Shown: positions 33,165-45,127, numbered from the stretch's first letter. The stretch: DNA of 64,000 nucleotides from Nilaparvata lugens (GCF_014356525.2 NC_052518.1:6367162-6431161); one strand, 5' to 3'. Translations and numbers: made by a program. The notes: generated from the letters alone by a model not told the origin.

Positions 33165-35662
33165 TCATTTGTTTCCGTGCCTCCTTCTGAGGTGCCTCCT
33201 CTTCTTCTCCTTCTGAGGTGCCTCCTCTCCTTCCTCCTTCTGAGGTTTCTTCTTGTGTAATGTGTCCTCCTTCTGAGGTGTGACCCGTGCCTCCTTCTGA
33301 GGTGCCTCCTCTTCTTCCTCCTTCTTATGTTTCTTCTTGTTTAATGTGTCCTCCTTCTGAGGTGTGACCCATGCCTCCTTCTGAGGTGCCTCCTCTTTCT
33401 CCTCCTTCTGAGCTGCATAATCCTCCTCCTCCTCCTTCTGAGCTACATAATCCTCCTCCTCCTTCTCCTTCTGAGATGAGGTTTTCTTACTCACAGTGTA
33501 CTCCTTACTCCCTCTAGTAACTTTTAAACTACCATCAACTACTTTCAGGTAGTCAATCACGAAATCATCAACTCGTAGGTTCTTCTTAATTAAATTGTTT
33601 TTCAACTGGCCAAATTCTGTTTCAACAAATGCTCCAGTAGCTGTCTGGTACGGGCTACCCATTTTTGAAGCCAAGCAGTTGCTCCACAATGGTAGTATTG
33701 TGTGGAGTCGGATCAATTTGTTCAAAACTCCTGGAGAGTACATTATATTGTCTCGATCTCCATCATCAATAATATCTACCTCTATTTCTGCTATTATTTT
33801 TGAATACCATGAATGCATCCCTGTCTGACCATCCAATTCATCCAGGGTACTGCCATATACAGAATCCTCTTCTACTCCTCTCCATCACCTTCCTCTTCTT
33901 CTCTGTTGTCTTCCACAATCTCCTCTCCTGCAATTTTCTTAAGCAATATCATCTTGAATTTTTCACAAAAAGTTGCTTCACCTGTACTCATTGATAAACC
34001 TTCTGTTTCACTTAGAGCCACTACAACAATGCATATCAAAAGTTTTTCCACATCCTCAAGAGATGTCGATTTTGCAATTAGAATTATACATCTCATGTAA
34101 AACTCTCTGCTTCTTTTTCGGAGACATTTTATCTCAGACCACTTCCTGATTAAATTTGTTAAATGGGCCACATCAATTCTTATCAACACTGATGGCTTCA
34201 TGCTCTCATCTCCCTTCAGAAAGTAGAGGCATTTGTCCATGTAATTCATTGTTGAAGACTCTCCTCCAAATGTTCTGCATATGGCTGAGATGAGAGCTGC
34301 CGAATCATCTACAACGACCTCCTTTGGAATCGGTGCACCAGCTCGTGCCCATTCTGAAAGCCTATACGCTATGGCATTCGCATTATGCCTTTCCGAGAGC
34401 ATTTGCATCACTGGTATCAACCATTCTCTTGTACCAGGGATTTTGATTACACCAATATACAGGAAGATGTGTCCACTATGGGCTCCAGCAGGCCTCCATA
34501 ACTTCTTTACCAGAGATCCTGTTGCATCAATTACTACTCTAGCGTAATTGTTCTTGCAATAAATTTTATACATTTTAAGTTGATCTGGGGTAATCAAATG
34601 TAAAATAAATGGGTCCAACCCTATCTCTCTTACACTGTATTTATATCTAGTGTCTTCACTGTACTTCAATAATGCAAGTGCTTCAAGAGGATCGTCATCC
34701 ACTCTCCTTTTCTTTAATACCTCTTCCCTGATCTTTCTTCCTACCTCGTTGGAGGGTAGATGGGCTGGAATTGGATCGCCAAAATCCATAATGTCACTAG
34801 CAATATCCTTCCTCATCCTTGTGGCTTTTATGCCTCTATCTACCATCTCATCTCCAAGCCTTCTTCTACTCTCTCCCCTCAAGGGTCTATTCCGCACAAC
34901 TTTACTTTTTCCATGCTGCTGCTTGCTGCCGCTCACCTCTGCGTTCAGAAGCAGCCCAAAATCATCTGGATTTTGTGGAGGAGGATTGGGGCAAGTTATT
35001 CGTAGAACATTCCCACATGCACATTTTGCCCTTATCAATATCCAGAGGGAGGCATCTTCTCTCACACTAATATAATTTCCCTTGAATGACCAAGCACATG
35101 GCCACTTTATAGACTCCCATATTAGCTTATTAATCACATCAGTCCAAATTTCTGGTCGCAGAGCCATGTATTTTCTTGCGCGGCTCTGTTCAGCTTTTGA
35201 TCTATAAACATGCTCCTCAGGCTTTATAATACACCACTTTTCTTTAGGAATGAAAATTGTGAATGAAGATGATGATTCTTCTCGAGTCACTTCTTCGCTC
35301 TTTACACTTTCAGAATCTGTGTTATCAATAAGTTCTTCATAATAATTTGAATCTTCGTCTTCTTCCTTCTTGACGTGTTCTTCAAGTCTCTCCTCTTCCA
35401 GCCCCAACAGAGTTTTCAGATTCCGTCTATTACAAACGATGGAGGTGTAAAGAGCTTTTGGATTTTTCTCAATTTTGTGTTCTTCTTTCAATTTCTTCCA
35501 TACGTTGTCAGTAGGCCCCCGTAATTTGCCATCGGATATAATTCTATCTCTATTGGATATAAGAATATGCTCGATAAACTTATAATCATCCGTTGGCGGT
35601 CTACCTGTTTTGTTCTTCGAAGAGTAGTAGAAGATAGAAGAGTAATAATTATTGCAAGTCAA
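33165..35662 (-). pseudogene. Uncharacterised DDE-like transposase gene, best copy (block B)
   Basis: A single frame of 596 codons (33872-35662) runs from the N-terminus through the putative catalytic core: VIDATG (D379), VVDDSAAL (D452/453) and IRIDVAHL (D497, H500). Upstream are Cys189, Cys214, Cys216 and Cys224 in WPCAWSFKG / KCACGN / ITCPN, a probable zinc finger. One missing C near 33877 shifts the frame in an acidic stretch; the rest continues at 33165-33836 and a second missing base truncates the PQKE repeat tail. The lesions differ from those of block A, so the parental gene was probably intact when the segment was duplicated. A possible splice donor (GTGAGT) follows PAGKV near the C-terminus. 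Superfamily not recognised with certainty; MULE-like is my best guess. Confidence 0.6.
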
Positions 35663-36197
35663 TTCCTCTGAAGTATAATGGAATCATGAACAGGAAGAAT
35701 AATTATTATAATAAGTATGTAAGTAATATTCAAATCAGTTGATTATAGCAATAAAATGTATTTATTATGTAACATAATAGTGGGAATCTTTAATAACATT
35801 ATTACTTTAAAAACATCAATATTACTACTATTGAATACTATTATTATGAATTTATATAAGTATTATACGGAAATGTATTATTTCAGTGAATGACTAGGTG
35901 GAACATAGATGAATTGAAAAGGTTTAAGGCCAAAAAAGGCAAAAAATTGGAGAAAAACACTATCCTTTCAGAAATGTCACACCTTGAGGCTTGGATACCG
36001 GTATCTCGAAAACTATTACATATATAAAAAGAGTAGTTGAATAAATTCTGTTGGAAATTTTGAAACCATCATGAAGCTGGCCCCACCATATCGAGCCCAA
36101 AATTTGAAACATATGCCAATATTTAGGGCTTTTTTTGGGCCTCCAGAATAACCAAGTTTCAATTTTTGGGCTCAACTGGAGATGGGTTTCAATTCAC

Positions 36198-36345
36198 AGC
36201 TATTATATTATACCACTTTCAATTTTTGGGCTCGATAATCACGCCGTCAGCGGAGGGGAAGGGTTGTAGGTAACCAGGTCCCTTGCCGCCCCCAGGAAAG
36301 GTTGCCCCCAGGCACCTTGTTGCCCCCAAAAATATGATACAGTAA
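36198..36345. repeat. Dispersed copy of the viral-array spacer repeat
   Basis: The first 98 bp (about 36198-36295) are the reverse complement of the GC-rich repeat in each viral array unit, with shared gggttgtaggtaaccaggtc and ccttgccgcccccagg. The rest (gttgcccccaggcaccttgt) is related G/C-rich sequence. Block A lacks it at the equivalent place, so it was inserted, or lost from A, after duplication. Confidence 0.75.
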
Positions 36346-36354
36346 CAAGTTCTG

Positions 36355-37070
36355 TAAAGCTAAAATATTATTGAATAATCATTTTTTACAAAAATAAAAT
36401 GAAAACTCGAATATCAGTTGAATGTTCAAGTCAGAAGGTTGGATATTATTCAATTCTGATTATGTTCTAACATCGAATTCGTGAAATTCTTATAACTTTG
36501 TTAGTTTTGAACAGATTGATTTGAAACTTCATGGGTGTGTTAATATTGTATGAAGGGAAACGTTCATGATTTTTTGTAGAACTTTCCCACGTCCCCTTCT
36601 CCCTCCCAAACCAAAAAAACATAATATGGTAGTTCTGATGCTATATGCGAGAAAATTCAAAAGTCGCGCTATTCTGAGCTTCCTCTGTGCTTCGCGGCAA
36701 GGAAGAGGATTGGATTAAATCGCCCGCGGAACAACGCTATTGGTCTACTCATTAGCGCTACTTTTGAATCCTCTCTCATATACCATCAGAAATACGTCGA
36801 AAATGTTTTCGGTTTAGGAGGGAGAAGGGGACATAGGAAAATTCTACAAAAAATCATGAACGATTCCCTTCTTACAATTAACACACCCATTAAGTTTCAA
36901 ATCAATCTGTTCAAAAATAACGAAGTTATAAGATTATTTCTCCAATTTGTTGTTAGTTTATTATCAAAATTGAATAATATCCAACCTTCCGACCTGGACA
37001 TTCAACTGATTTTTGCGTTCTCATTTTATTTTTGTTAAAAAATTATTAATCAATGATATTTTAGCTTTTC
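36355..37070. mobile_element. Foldback element, block B copy (long inverted arms)
   Basis: Arms of about 290-300 bp (36355-36640 against 36775-37070) are reverse complements: agctaaaatattattgaata on the left, mirrored at 37035-37070. The right outer arm with the CCAGCTTCACGGC end seen in block A is missing. No ORF. Confidence 0.7.
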
Positions 37071-38440
37071 TGAGCTTGTGATCATATTTTTGACGAGTTT
37101 CTTCATACCTATATCCAATCAGGTATATCTTATATGATACAATTCTTGAGTAATTAACATTTATTTTGTATATTCTTGTCATTGAGTATATACCCAACTG
37201 GATGAATAGTTCTTGTACAAATCAATGATTCATATTCCATATAATTCAGTAATATTCTAGTAATTTGAATTAGAATAAAATATTATATGAGGAACTGTCT
37301 TAAGGCTGTTGGAGAATGTTTATTATAGAATGTAGTAACTGTTTGTAGCATTCAACGTTTTAATTCAAGTTCAGTATACTTTCTTGTGCATATCATTTCT
37401 CATTGCCATATTCTGTACGATAGTTATGGATCGAAACTTGGAATAAATTTAAATGATAGGCGGTGTATTTAAAAATAATAATAGGCGGTGTTTGGCAAAG
37501 ATGAATTATTCCAAACAATATTGTGATTGTGATGTCGAAATGCAATAAACATTAGCTGCAATAAACTTGTAGATCTGAGAATTTTTTTATTCTTCGACTT
37601 GTCTATCCACCTCCTGCACACGTTATTCAGCTGTAGGTCGGTCAGGCCAGTTTTTCTCTTTATTATTATTGTAGATTAATTTCTACATTATAGAGTGAGA
37701 TGATGTTTTATTCGTCTATACTTCTCACGTCTATAATATCAAATTGAAAGAATCATGAGAAATGTCATATTCACCAGAATCTCGAGATACGTTAATCATA
37801 CATATTATCATATAAATTAATAGATTCCAATTATCTATAGATGTACATGTAATTCATCGTTCGGAACAGTATTCAAATTATTCTTATTTAATGTCCTTTT
37901 GATAAGAACGTGATTTTTCGATTTTTGATTATCAAATAGCAAAATAGATGTATTTATTGAATTTAACAATATTACTGAAACTCTGTTTCATGATCAGAGT
38001 GATCACAACTTTTCAAATTTTCAAATCAAGTGTACTTCTCATGAAATCACAAATTACCTATAATTTGGAAAATTCTAGAATTTTAGAATTTAGATTTTAA
38101 TTATTTAGATTGTAATTTATTATTTAGTACATATTTATATGGATTGATATTTTCTTTGAAATACGGGGAACATTGTTATCTGATGTATCTGGTAATCTAT
38201 ATGAGATAGAGCTGTGTATCTGGTCTTAGGTTGTAGAGCACAGAATTTCGACCAGAGAGATTTCTAATTATACATTTGAATGATGACAATCGAAAGATAT
38301 TGAAGATTAAAAACTGAAAGTACGGTAATCAAGATATTTTTTTCCTAGTGTTGAAATAATGTGACCCAGTAAGATTGCCAAAGGCTCTTAAGATCATCAA
38401 GACTATTACAACAATGAAAGTTCAACAACATACAAAACAT
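37071..38440. other. AT-rich intergenic sequence
   Basis: No coding potential recognised. The segment at 38160-38340 resembles 41340-41510 inside the hAT element (same orientation), indicating a shared repeat. Confidence 0.4.
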
Positions 38441-38441
38441 T

Positions 38442-39073
38442 AAAAGGCTATGCAAAGGCTAAAAATAAACTTTCTACTGGTGATATTTTTTCAATTTTTT
38501 TCAATTTGTATATCATCAAGCTATCACAATGAAAAAGTTTTCTCGGGAAAACATTTTTTTCGATCATTACTTTCTGAGATATGAGCGCCTAAGTTTAAAT
38601 TTATTCGACAGAACAGTTCAAATTCGGTGAGAAATAAATTCATGAGATTTAGAGGATAGATTCTTTATGGTATTGTTGATCTAGTGAAAAAAAAATTTTC
38701 TGAAAATATCAATTTATGAGAAAGTTATTGAATTTAATAAAAACGTAACAAAAATACCTTTTAGTTGAGTTATTTTTGGTAAATTGAATAACTTTATCAA
38801 AAATTCATATCTTTAGAAAATTTTACTTTCACTAGATCAATAATAGCATGAAGAATCAATCCTCCAAATCTAATGGATTTTTCTCTTACCGAATATGAAA
38901 TGTTTTGTATCAAAAATTTAAACTTGAGGCGCTCATATCTCAAGAAGTAGTTATCGGAAAAAATGTTTTCCTGAGAAAACTTTCTCATTTTGATTGCTTG
39001 ATGATATACAAATCGAGAAACTTTTAAAAATATCACCAGAAAAATGTTTAGTTTTAGCTTTTGCACAGCCTTA
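38442..39073. mobile_element. Foldback MITE with arms of about 300 bp
   Basis: The left end TTAAAAGGCTATGCAAAGGC is mirrored by the right end GCTTTTGCACAGCCTTAATT. The arms 38442-38740 and 38775-39073 pair with mismatches around a loop of about 35 bp. No ORF; possible TTAA-like ends, but the target duplication is uncertain. Confidence 0.7.
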
Positions 39074-39100
39074 ATTGGTTGGAAATTCTTCTTTTTTTGC

Positions 39101-39102
<2 letters not shown>

Positions 39103-39141
<39 letters not shown>
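39103..39141. repeat. (TA)n microsatellite
   Basis: About 19 uninterrupted TA steps, the insertion site of the hAT element that follows. Confidence 0.95.
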
Positions 39142-41950
39142 TAGGGATGGGTATCGATACATCGATGTTTAAAAACATCGATGTTTTTAACATCGATGTT
39201 TACTGTTCGATGTTTTTCACTTATCGATGGTTTTACCTAGACATCGGTCATCCGATGTTTTTCCCAACTAAAAAGTAAAAACAATTCTAATTTTTTAATT
39301 TGATACAAGTTTTTTTTTTTTTTTTTTGTTTGAAGAGGATTATCTTGAGAGCAATAAGCAATAGTAACAGAATTACAATCATTATCTCTATCATATTTAG
39401 TGTAGTATTCTGTTTAGTGTTTTTTGTGAATATAGATCACTCTTGTGAAAGATCTCACATAAGTTTTGATTTCCTGCAGATTGCTATTTTTGTTTTTCAA
39501 TCAGGCTCTCTGTATTTTTATGTGAGACTGTTGGATACTCTTGAAGGTTTACATTACTTCTGTGGCCCGTGTCAAGGTTAGATAGTTAGTTATTTAGAAT
39601 TGAATAAGAGGTCGGATTCTTCGTTTCTTAGGAAGAAAGAGTTTTTTCTTACTACAATTATTTCCTCAACATGTGTTTAACACTAATTAATCTAGCTCTG
39701 GAAAAGAGGTCCTCGTATTGTAAGGAGTGCAGAGATCCATATAAAAAAACTTAATCCATTTTCATTTCCTAAAAAATCTATCAGGTATTGAATGAATACG
39801 ACATGAGTATCAATGATTGCTAAAATTAGCTTAGGGTGAAATTTCAAGACCGAATCCTCAAGGATATCCCGATAGGTTTCAGACTAAACCATGAAGATGA
39901 CAAATCTTGTGAACTAGAGTTGATGTATCTATCTAGTCACTACCTGACTTCAATTATTCGAAAGACTGTTACTTGAATACCACAAGTCCAAAATTGCTGT
40001 GATTCCAGTTAGTAACTGTTGAAATATTGGAACAATAGCTCCAGATAAAATTGTAGTCACTTTAGAAGCTCTTTTTGTGCTCTACAATCTGAGATCAGGT
40101 ATAGCGATCTATCTCATATTCCAGGTACACCTGACAACAATGCTCCTTGTATTGTGAAAAACACCTAATTTTCAGCTTCAAGCATCATCACCAACTACAT
40201 TGTCCTCACATTGATATTTCGCACAACGACATAAGTTCTTGAGATTATGTTCTATGAGAATCACCCGTAAGATACAAGGATCAAAATTTCAAACACATAA
40301 CTTTTGACACAATGCTCAGATTCAATCGTACTACACTTCATCCTTCTCGGTTCGTCACGGCGGTTCAAAATCATGCATAATAAGTCAAATTCGGTCGAAA
40401 AATGGAAAATGGAAAATTTATTGTTGAGTGTACTTAAGCCCATAATCCAATACACAGAAACTGACCAATTTCTATATTCAAAGTTGCATGTCTTGTGAAA
40501 TACTTCTGATAAAATTTCCAAATCTAGTGAGAATGTGAAAATTGTCCCCCTCTACCCACTCCAATAACTAACCAACTTTCGATTCCAAAACAATTTGGAA
40601 GTTAAGATTTTAAAAATGGCGATTTCAGTTTTTACATTTTTTTCGTAATTTTACTGTTGATCAAGAGTTTCTAAAACGAGTCTGATACATCATAGAAACT
40701 TACGATTGATTACAAATTGTAGATAAATTCATCCTGTACGAGCTCAGTTGCCTAAAATCCATCTTGAATCACTTTTAGCTATCATAGAACTGCCAAAACC
40801 GTTAATATGAGAAAAATATCTACAATTTCCGGATTTTTTTCAACAATCAAATCTCACTTTACGAACATATTTTTTCATGAATTGTTTACAGCAGATGAAA
40901 TAGAAAATTCTATTGTACATTTCAAGATCATGTAATAATTTTTATAATAAGGGGTTACCGAGATACATAGCTTTGAATATAGAAATTGGCCATTTCTTAT
41001 GTATTGAATATGAATAAGTACCTACAATCAACAATAATTTTTCTATTTTTTGACCGAATTTGACTGTTGATGCATGATTTTGAACCGCCTTGGCGAGCCG
41101 AGAAGAATGAAGTGTAGTACGATGAAATCTGAGCATTGTGTCAAAAGTAAATTATAAGTGTTTGAAATTTTGATCCTTGAGGTGTCCTTAAGCGTGCCTC
41201 TACTAGGAAATACTGAAATTGAGTGCATCTAACGGGTGATTCTTACCCATGAACTTATGTCATTGTGCGAAATATCAATGTGAGGACAAAGTAGATGGTG
41301 ATGATGGTTGAAGCTGAAAATTAGGTGTTTTCCACAATACAAGGAGCATTGTTGTCAGGTGTACCTGGAAATCTATATGACATAGAGCGCTCTACCTGAT
41401 CTCAGATTGTATAGCACAAAAATACGCCTAGAGGGATTTTGAAATATACATCTAAATTGTAACAATCAGAAGATATTGTTGATTAAAAACTAAAATTCAT
41501 CAAAATTGATTTTTTCTTCAAATTTTACTCATTTTTTGAAAAATTATTACAAAGTACTCATTGGAGATAGAGAGTTCTGAGTGATCTCATTTTTTTTTCA
41601 GAATTATATCTGGGAGAGATTTGGCAGAAATAGCTGAAAACTGGAAAATGAACCAAAAATACGAGGTTTTTGGGCTATCTTGTATCATAAGGAAATCTTG
41701 CATGAAGAAATTGGTTCTGGACTTCTCTTATGTACCCAAATAATATATTAAAAAATCAGAACTACAATATAAATTGCAAGCACACCCCCTTTTTTATGTC
41801 TATATTGACTGGACTAATAGTATCATCCATAAAAAGTTAAAAACGTAGGGCGATAAACGATGTTTAAATGTTTTTTACTTATCGATGTTAGGATGAAAAA
41901 AACATCGATGTTCAAAACATCGATGTTTTGTCTTTCGATACCCATCCCTA
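39142..41950. mobile_element. Non-autonomous hAT-type element with perfect 8-bp target duplication
   Basis: The ends TAGGGATGGGTATCGATAC and GTATCGATACCCATCCCTA-like (right end TTTCGATACCCATCCCTA at 41933-41950) are inverted repeats. They are followed by ACATCGATGTTT-type subterminal repeats at both ends (39158-39260, 41857-41930). The flanks 39134-39141 and 41951-41958 are both ATATATAC. An 8-bp duplication and TAGGG-type ends fit the hAT superfamily. Reading frames inside (39300-39581 and others) show no transposase domain, so it depends on a transposase elsewhere. Confidence 0.85.
40077..41417. mobile_element. Large inverted repeat nested in the hAT element
   Basis: The left arm (about 40077-40500) and right arm (about 40955-41417) are reverse complements with moderate divergence, for example GACAACAATGCTCCTTGTAT against ATACAAGGAGCATTGTTGTC. 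The spacer is about 450 bp. It could be a separate foldback element or part of the hAT internal sequence; no own target duplication identified. Confidence 0.65.
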
Positions 41951-41958
41951 ATATATAC

Positions 41959-42553
41959 CGAATATATTTTGATTGCATAAAGGAAAAATTCAAATATTTT
42001 TTCACTTTTCAAGAAATGTTTCAGGTAGAAATATAACGATAAATCACTCTCGTTAAATCATGATAACTTGTTTGATGATTAGTATTTGTTGAGAATGATA
42101 TTGTAGCCTATGTATCAATGTACATTAATAAATAATACAGACTAATATTTTCACAAAGAGAAGATTTCCCATGAACACTTGATATTGAAACCATGACACA
42201 AACTATTTTTAAAATAACAATAAATTAAATAGCTTCACATGAACATTACAATATTTAATTTCTGTTTCTCAATTACATGGAATGAAACCTCAAATAATTG
42301 ATATAACTCGAATATCTGCTTAAGAATTTTCTATGAATCTATTTCTTGAAAAGTTGAAAATTATCTGAATTTTTCTGGTATTCAAATCAGGCCAGGTTAT
42401 TAAATTTCTTCAAATTTATTTGAATATGTGTGTGTTTTATTAAAACATAAGGTAAAAATTTTGTTGAGTTTCAATACCAAGATAAATATTTATATTGAAA
42501 ATAATAATATTATGATGTGTGATAATTAAGCTGTGTTCAAAATAAATTCCTAC
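41959..42553. other. AT-rich sequence, no gene seen
   Basis: No coding potential, repeat end or RNA recognised. Confidence 0.4.
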
Positions 42554-42678
42554 CTTGTCCATGGTGTTGACAGCTGATGGTAGCTGTTGACAGCTCACTC
42601 TGGAAGAATGAATGGCAGCATCAGCGACAAACTGAAGAGAACCAGACTCACCACAGATTTCAGGTTGATGGTATAAAT
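42554..42678 (-). CDS. Candidate internal host exon 2
   Basis: 125 bp bounded on the minus strand by an acceptor (TTATTTTCAG) and a donor (AAG then GTAGGA). It is open in the phase delivered by the exon at 43705, reading LYHQPEICGESGSLQFVADA and then SAVNTMDK. The join gives an Asp codon across the intron and ends in phase 0. The protein is not recognised. Confidence comes from matching splice phases; no further exon was found downstream. Confidence 0.4.
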
Positions 42679-42937
42679 CTGAAAATAATAAGATATAAAT
42701 TTCAGTTTCGGCAGTCAGCAAGCGAGGATTTTATCCTATAGTATAAAATAATGTAACAGATAATGCATCAATTGTTTAGCCACTTGGCAATTTCAAAAAT
42801 ATACTTTTTTAAAGTCCATACGAGGGGTGTACCGTATATCAATATATATTTTTCAATATAATATTATAATCTCAATAGAAATATTGGAATAGTAATAAAT
42901 TATGAGAACTTTAAATCGCAAGAAATAATTTTTTTTC

Positions 42938-43040
42938 AATGAAAAAGACTGAGAAATTGTCAAAAAACCACTAATTTATTGATAATTAGAAAGACCGGTT
43001 CCGGTTATTACACCATTGTAATTTCTCAGTCTTTTTCATT
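42938..43040. repeat. Hairpin with 21-bp perfect arms and ACCGGTTCCGGT core
   Basis: AATGAAAAAGACTGAGAAAT plus T (42938-42958) is the exact reverse complement of 43020-43040. The 61-bp loop contains gaccggttccggttattaca, resembling a short interspersed repeat common in insects. A plus-strand reading frame that starts in it (42979-43269) has no recognisable domain. Confidence 0.7.
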
Positions 43041-43704
43041 CAATATGAATAATTACCACAATATCAACTTCTCAACTACACAAAAAATAATTTATGAGAA
43101 CTTGAGAGAGTGGTTTTGTTTATATAGAGGTGGTTCTAGTCACTTTTATGATCATTACATGAACAATTTAAGAACCTTTCATAATGCCCCAGTTTTACAA
43201 CAAATAGGTAATCTCTTCATTAAAAGGATAGATTCTTTTGAAACTATTTCAAATGAACCTAGCTTATAATCTAAAAACCAAATATTTCAAGATTTCGATG
43301 TATTTGCAATAATACAAGTAATATATATTGGAGTTATACTGTTATAACAATATTATAATGTTTACAATTATATATTAAAATAATATATGTGAAAATATTA
43401 TTATGTAATAAATTTTGATTGAATTTCGGTCAAGAACTAACAGGATAATTCGTAGTGCACAAAGGATAGAAAGTAGATTGTCATTTATTATTAACTAAGA
43501 ATTAGTTTAAAATTGATTGATATTAAAGTTTTACATAGCACATGAATGAATGTGAAATAAACAATTACGGTTATTCTTATTATCCAAGAGTGAGATTGAA
43601 AAAAGTTTAAATTGAAATTTCTTTGATATGGGGCTACTGCGATACAAAGAAATTAATATTCTACAATGAAATCAATAGTGGAATCTCTGTAAATATTATC
43701 TTAC

Positions 43705-43834
43705 CGTATTGTAAGGCAATTTCTGTCTTGTGATGCGTTTTGATGTATCCGAGGATGCTGTTCTGATCTGCGCCGAAGACACTGCCGTTGTAAGAACACA
43801 AACGTTTGAATTCAACTGGTGCCCTTAGTATTTC
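43705..43834 (-). CDS. Candidate host exon 1
   Basis: Minus strand open from about 43834 (a TAA lies at 43835-43837) to a consensus donor (ACG then GTAAGAT) at 43705, reading FKRLCSYNGSVFGADQNSIL and then KTHHKTEIALQY. It ends in phase 1, matching the exon at 42554-42678. The acceptor is one of several AG sites at 43820-43832. Not recognised; it could be a diverged exon of a resident host gene whose other exons lie outside or have been lost. Confidence 0.38.
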
Positions 43835-44273
43835 TTAACTTCTGAAGAAAGCTCTCTTCAGTATCCCACTCTAAAATGGCAATGGCCAATGGGGTGGAGA
43901 TAAAATGACATAGACGGCAATGACCAATAGGGTGATGAGAAAATGGAAAATTGTTAACATGGACATGTGAGGGTTGGCTCTCCATCCAAAATCATTCCTT
44001 CAAAGAAAAACATACTGGGGCCGCACTTGTAAAACAAGCTAGCAAAACAAAAGTCTATTCATGAATTCTGAAACTGAAAACGAGCAAACTAGGAGAATAT
44101 GCATGCTCAACTTTTGTTATTGACTATAGAAATGTATCTGCAGAGACTAGGGTCGATTCTATTGTAATGATTTTCAACATCTCCTTTGTTCTCTAAGAAC
44201 GCTTTAGAAACAAATGTGTCGGAGACAATTCTGATATATTGATTTTGTCACTTAGGCTGAATATCTTTAACTA

Positions 44274-45031
44274 TAGTTGGCCAAACGAAAATGGGTCCCT
44301 CAAGGTCAAAGCTTGCTCTTGACACCACCACCCGTCTCTACCAACACTGTTGCCACTTTGTACTAAGGGTGGCTAGTAAGAGAGAAAGTGAATGTGTGTG
44401 TGAGAGAGGGTGTGATAGTAAAGTATTGTTATTGTGGGGAGTATTGTTTGTCTTCTCTGTCCAAAGCCTGGTTGAAGTGTGATGGGAATCAAATGAGAAT
44501 TCATGCGAATTGAAAAATGCAGAGTGAAGTGGGCATTACAAGAATATCGACTAAAATAAATAAAATTACATCACTCCACTTCCAATTGATTTTTATAAGT
44601 CTTCAAGTAACCTTTATGAAGTAATAGCTCAGTTTATAAATAGTTGCATTTACAAAGAAAAATCTAATCATCATTATAAAATTGGATTTCTTGATGTCAT
44701 GACTCAAGAAAGAGTTATACATTATATATAACAATATTCTTTCCTTCATTTCATGATGTTGAAGAATATATCGGATGATGGGAGGAGGTAACGGAGGATG
44801 TTATTGTTCTAACTTCAAAGAATGACACAATAGAACTTTTGAACCTGACGTGCTCAAAAGAATTTGTGACAGGTAGTGTCAGAAAAGAGGAAGAGGGATG
44901 GTATGAGAAGGAAAGAGCGATGTTCAGGGTGTAGAAATATAGTCAATGTATATAGATTGGTCGAGTGAGGGGTGGCCACAAGTGGCAACATTGCAGTGGC
45001 CTTGAGAGACCCATTTTCGCTTGGTCAACTA
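44274..45031. mobile_element. MITE with TA target duplication
   Basis: The left end TAGTTGGCCAAACGAAAATG is mirrored by the right end CATTTTCGCTTGGTCAACTA, and the imperfect inverted pairing extends through the GTTGCCACTT motifs. TA flanks both ends (44272-44273 and 45032-45033). 758 bp, no ORF. TA duplication suggests Tc1/mariner-type mobilisation. It ends about 97 bp before the viral array begins. Confidence 0.75.
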
Positions 45032-45127
45032 TAACACATTTCTAGAAGAAGCCTTTTTATTTATTATTACTATTCTGAGCTTTCATGCCCAAAGATACCA
45101 CCTTGTGTCAAATTATCTTTAGATTCA

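Larger units (their letters stand above)
26291..37070. repeat. Block B: direct segmental duplicate of block A
   Basis: The order and orientation of elements from 2.4 to 13.3 kb repeat here. The offset is about 23.87 kb at the piggyBac fragment (3770 to 27642) and about 23.53 kb at the DDE-like gene (9440 to 32973), the change reflecting the missing SNAPC3-like segment and other indels. Sequences are near-identical by eye, including non-coding parts. Each copy has private frameshifts. Confidence 0.9.

Noticed and set aside
39300..39581. Coding gene inside the hAT element
   Set aside because: Begins in a poly-T tract, hydrophobic low-complexity translation, no hAT dimerisation or BED domain motifs.
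42979..43269. Plus-strand 96-codon frame
   Set aside because: Starts inside a hairpin repeat, has no recognised domain and no splice or promoter context.
44291..44482. Small plus-strand ORF in the MITE
   Set aside because: Lies in the terminal repeat region of a non-coding element and is not present in the other copy.
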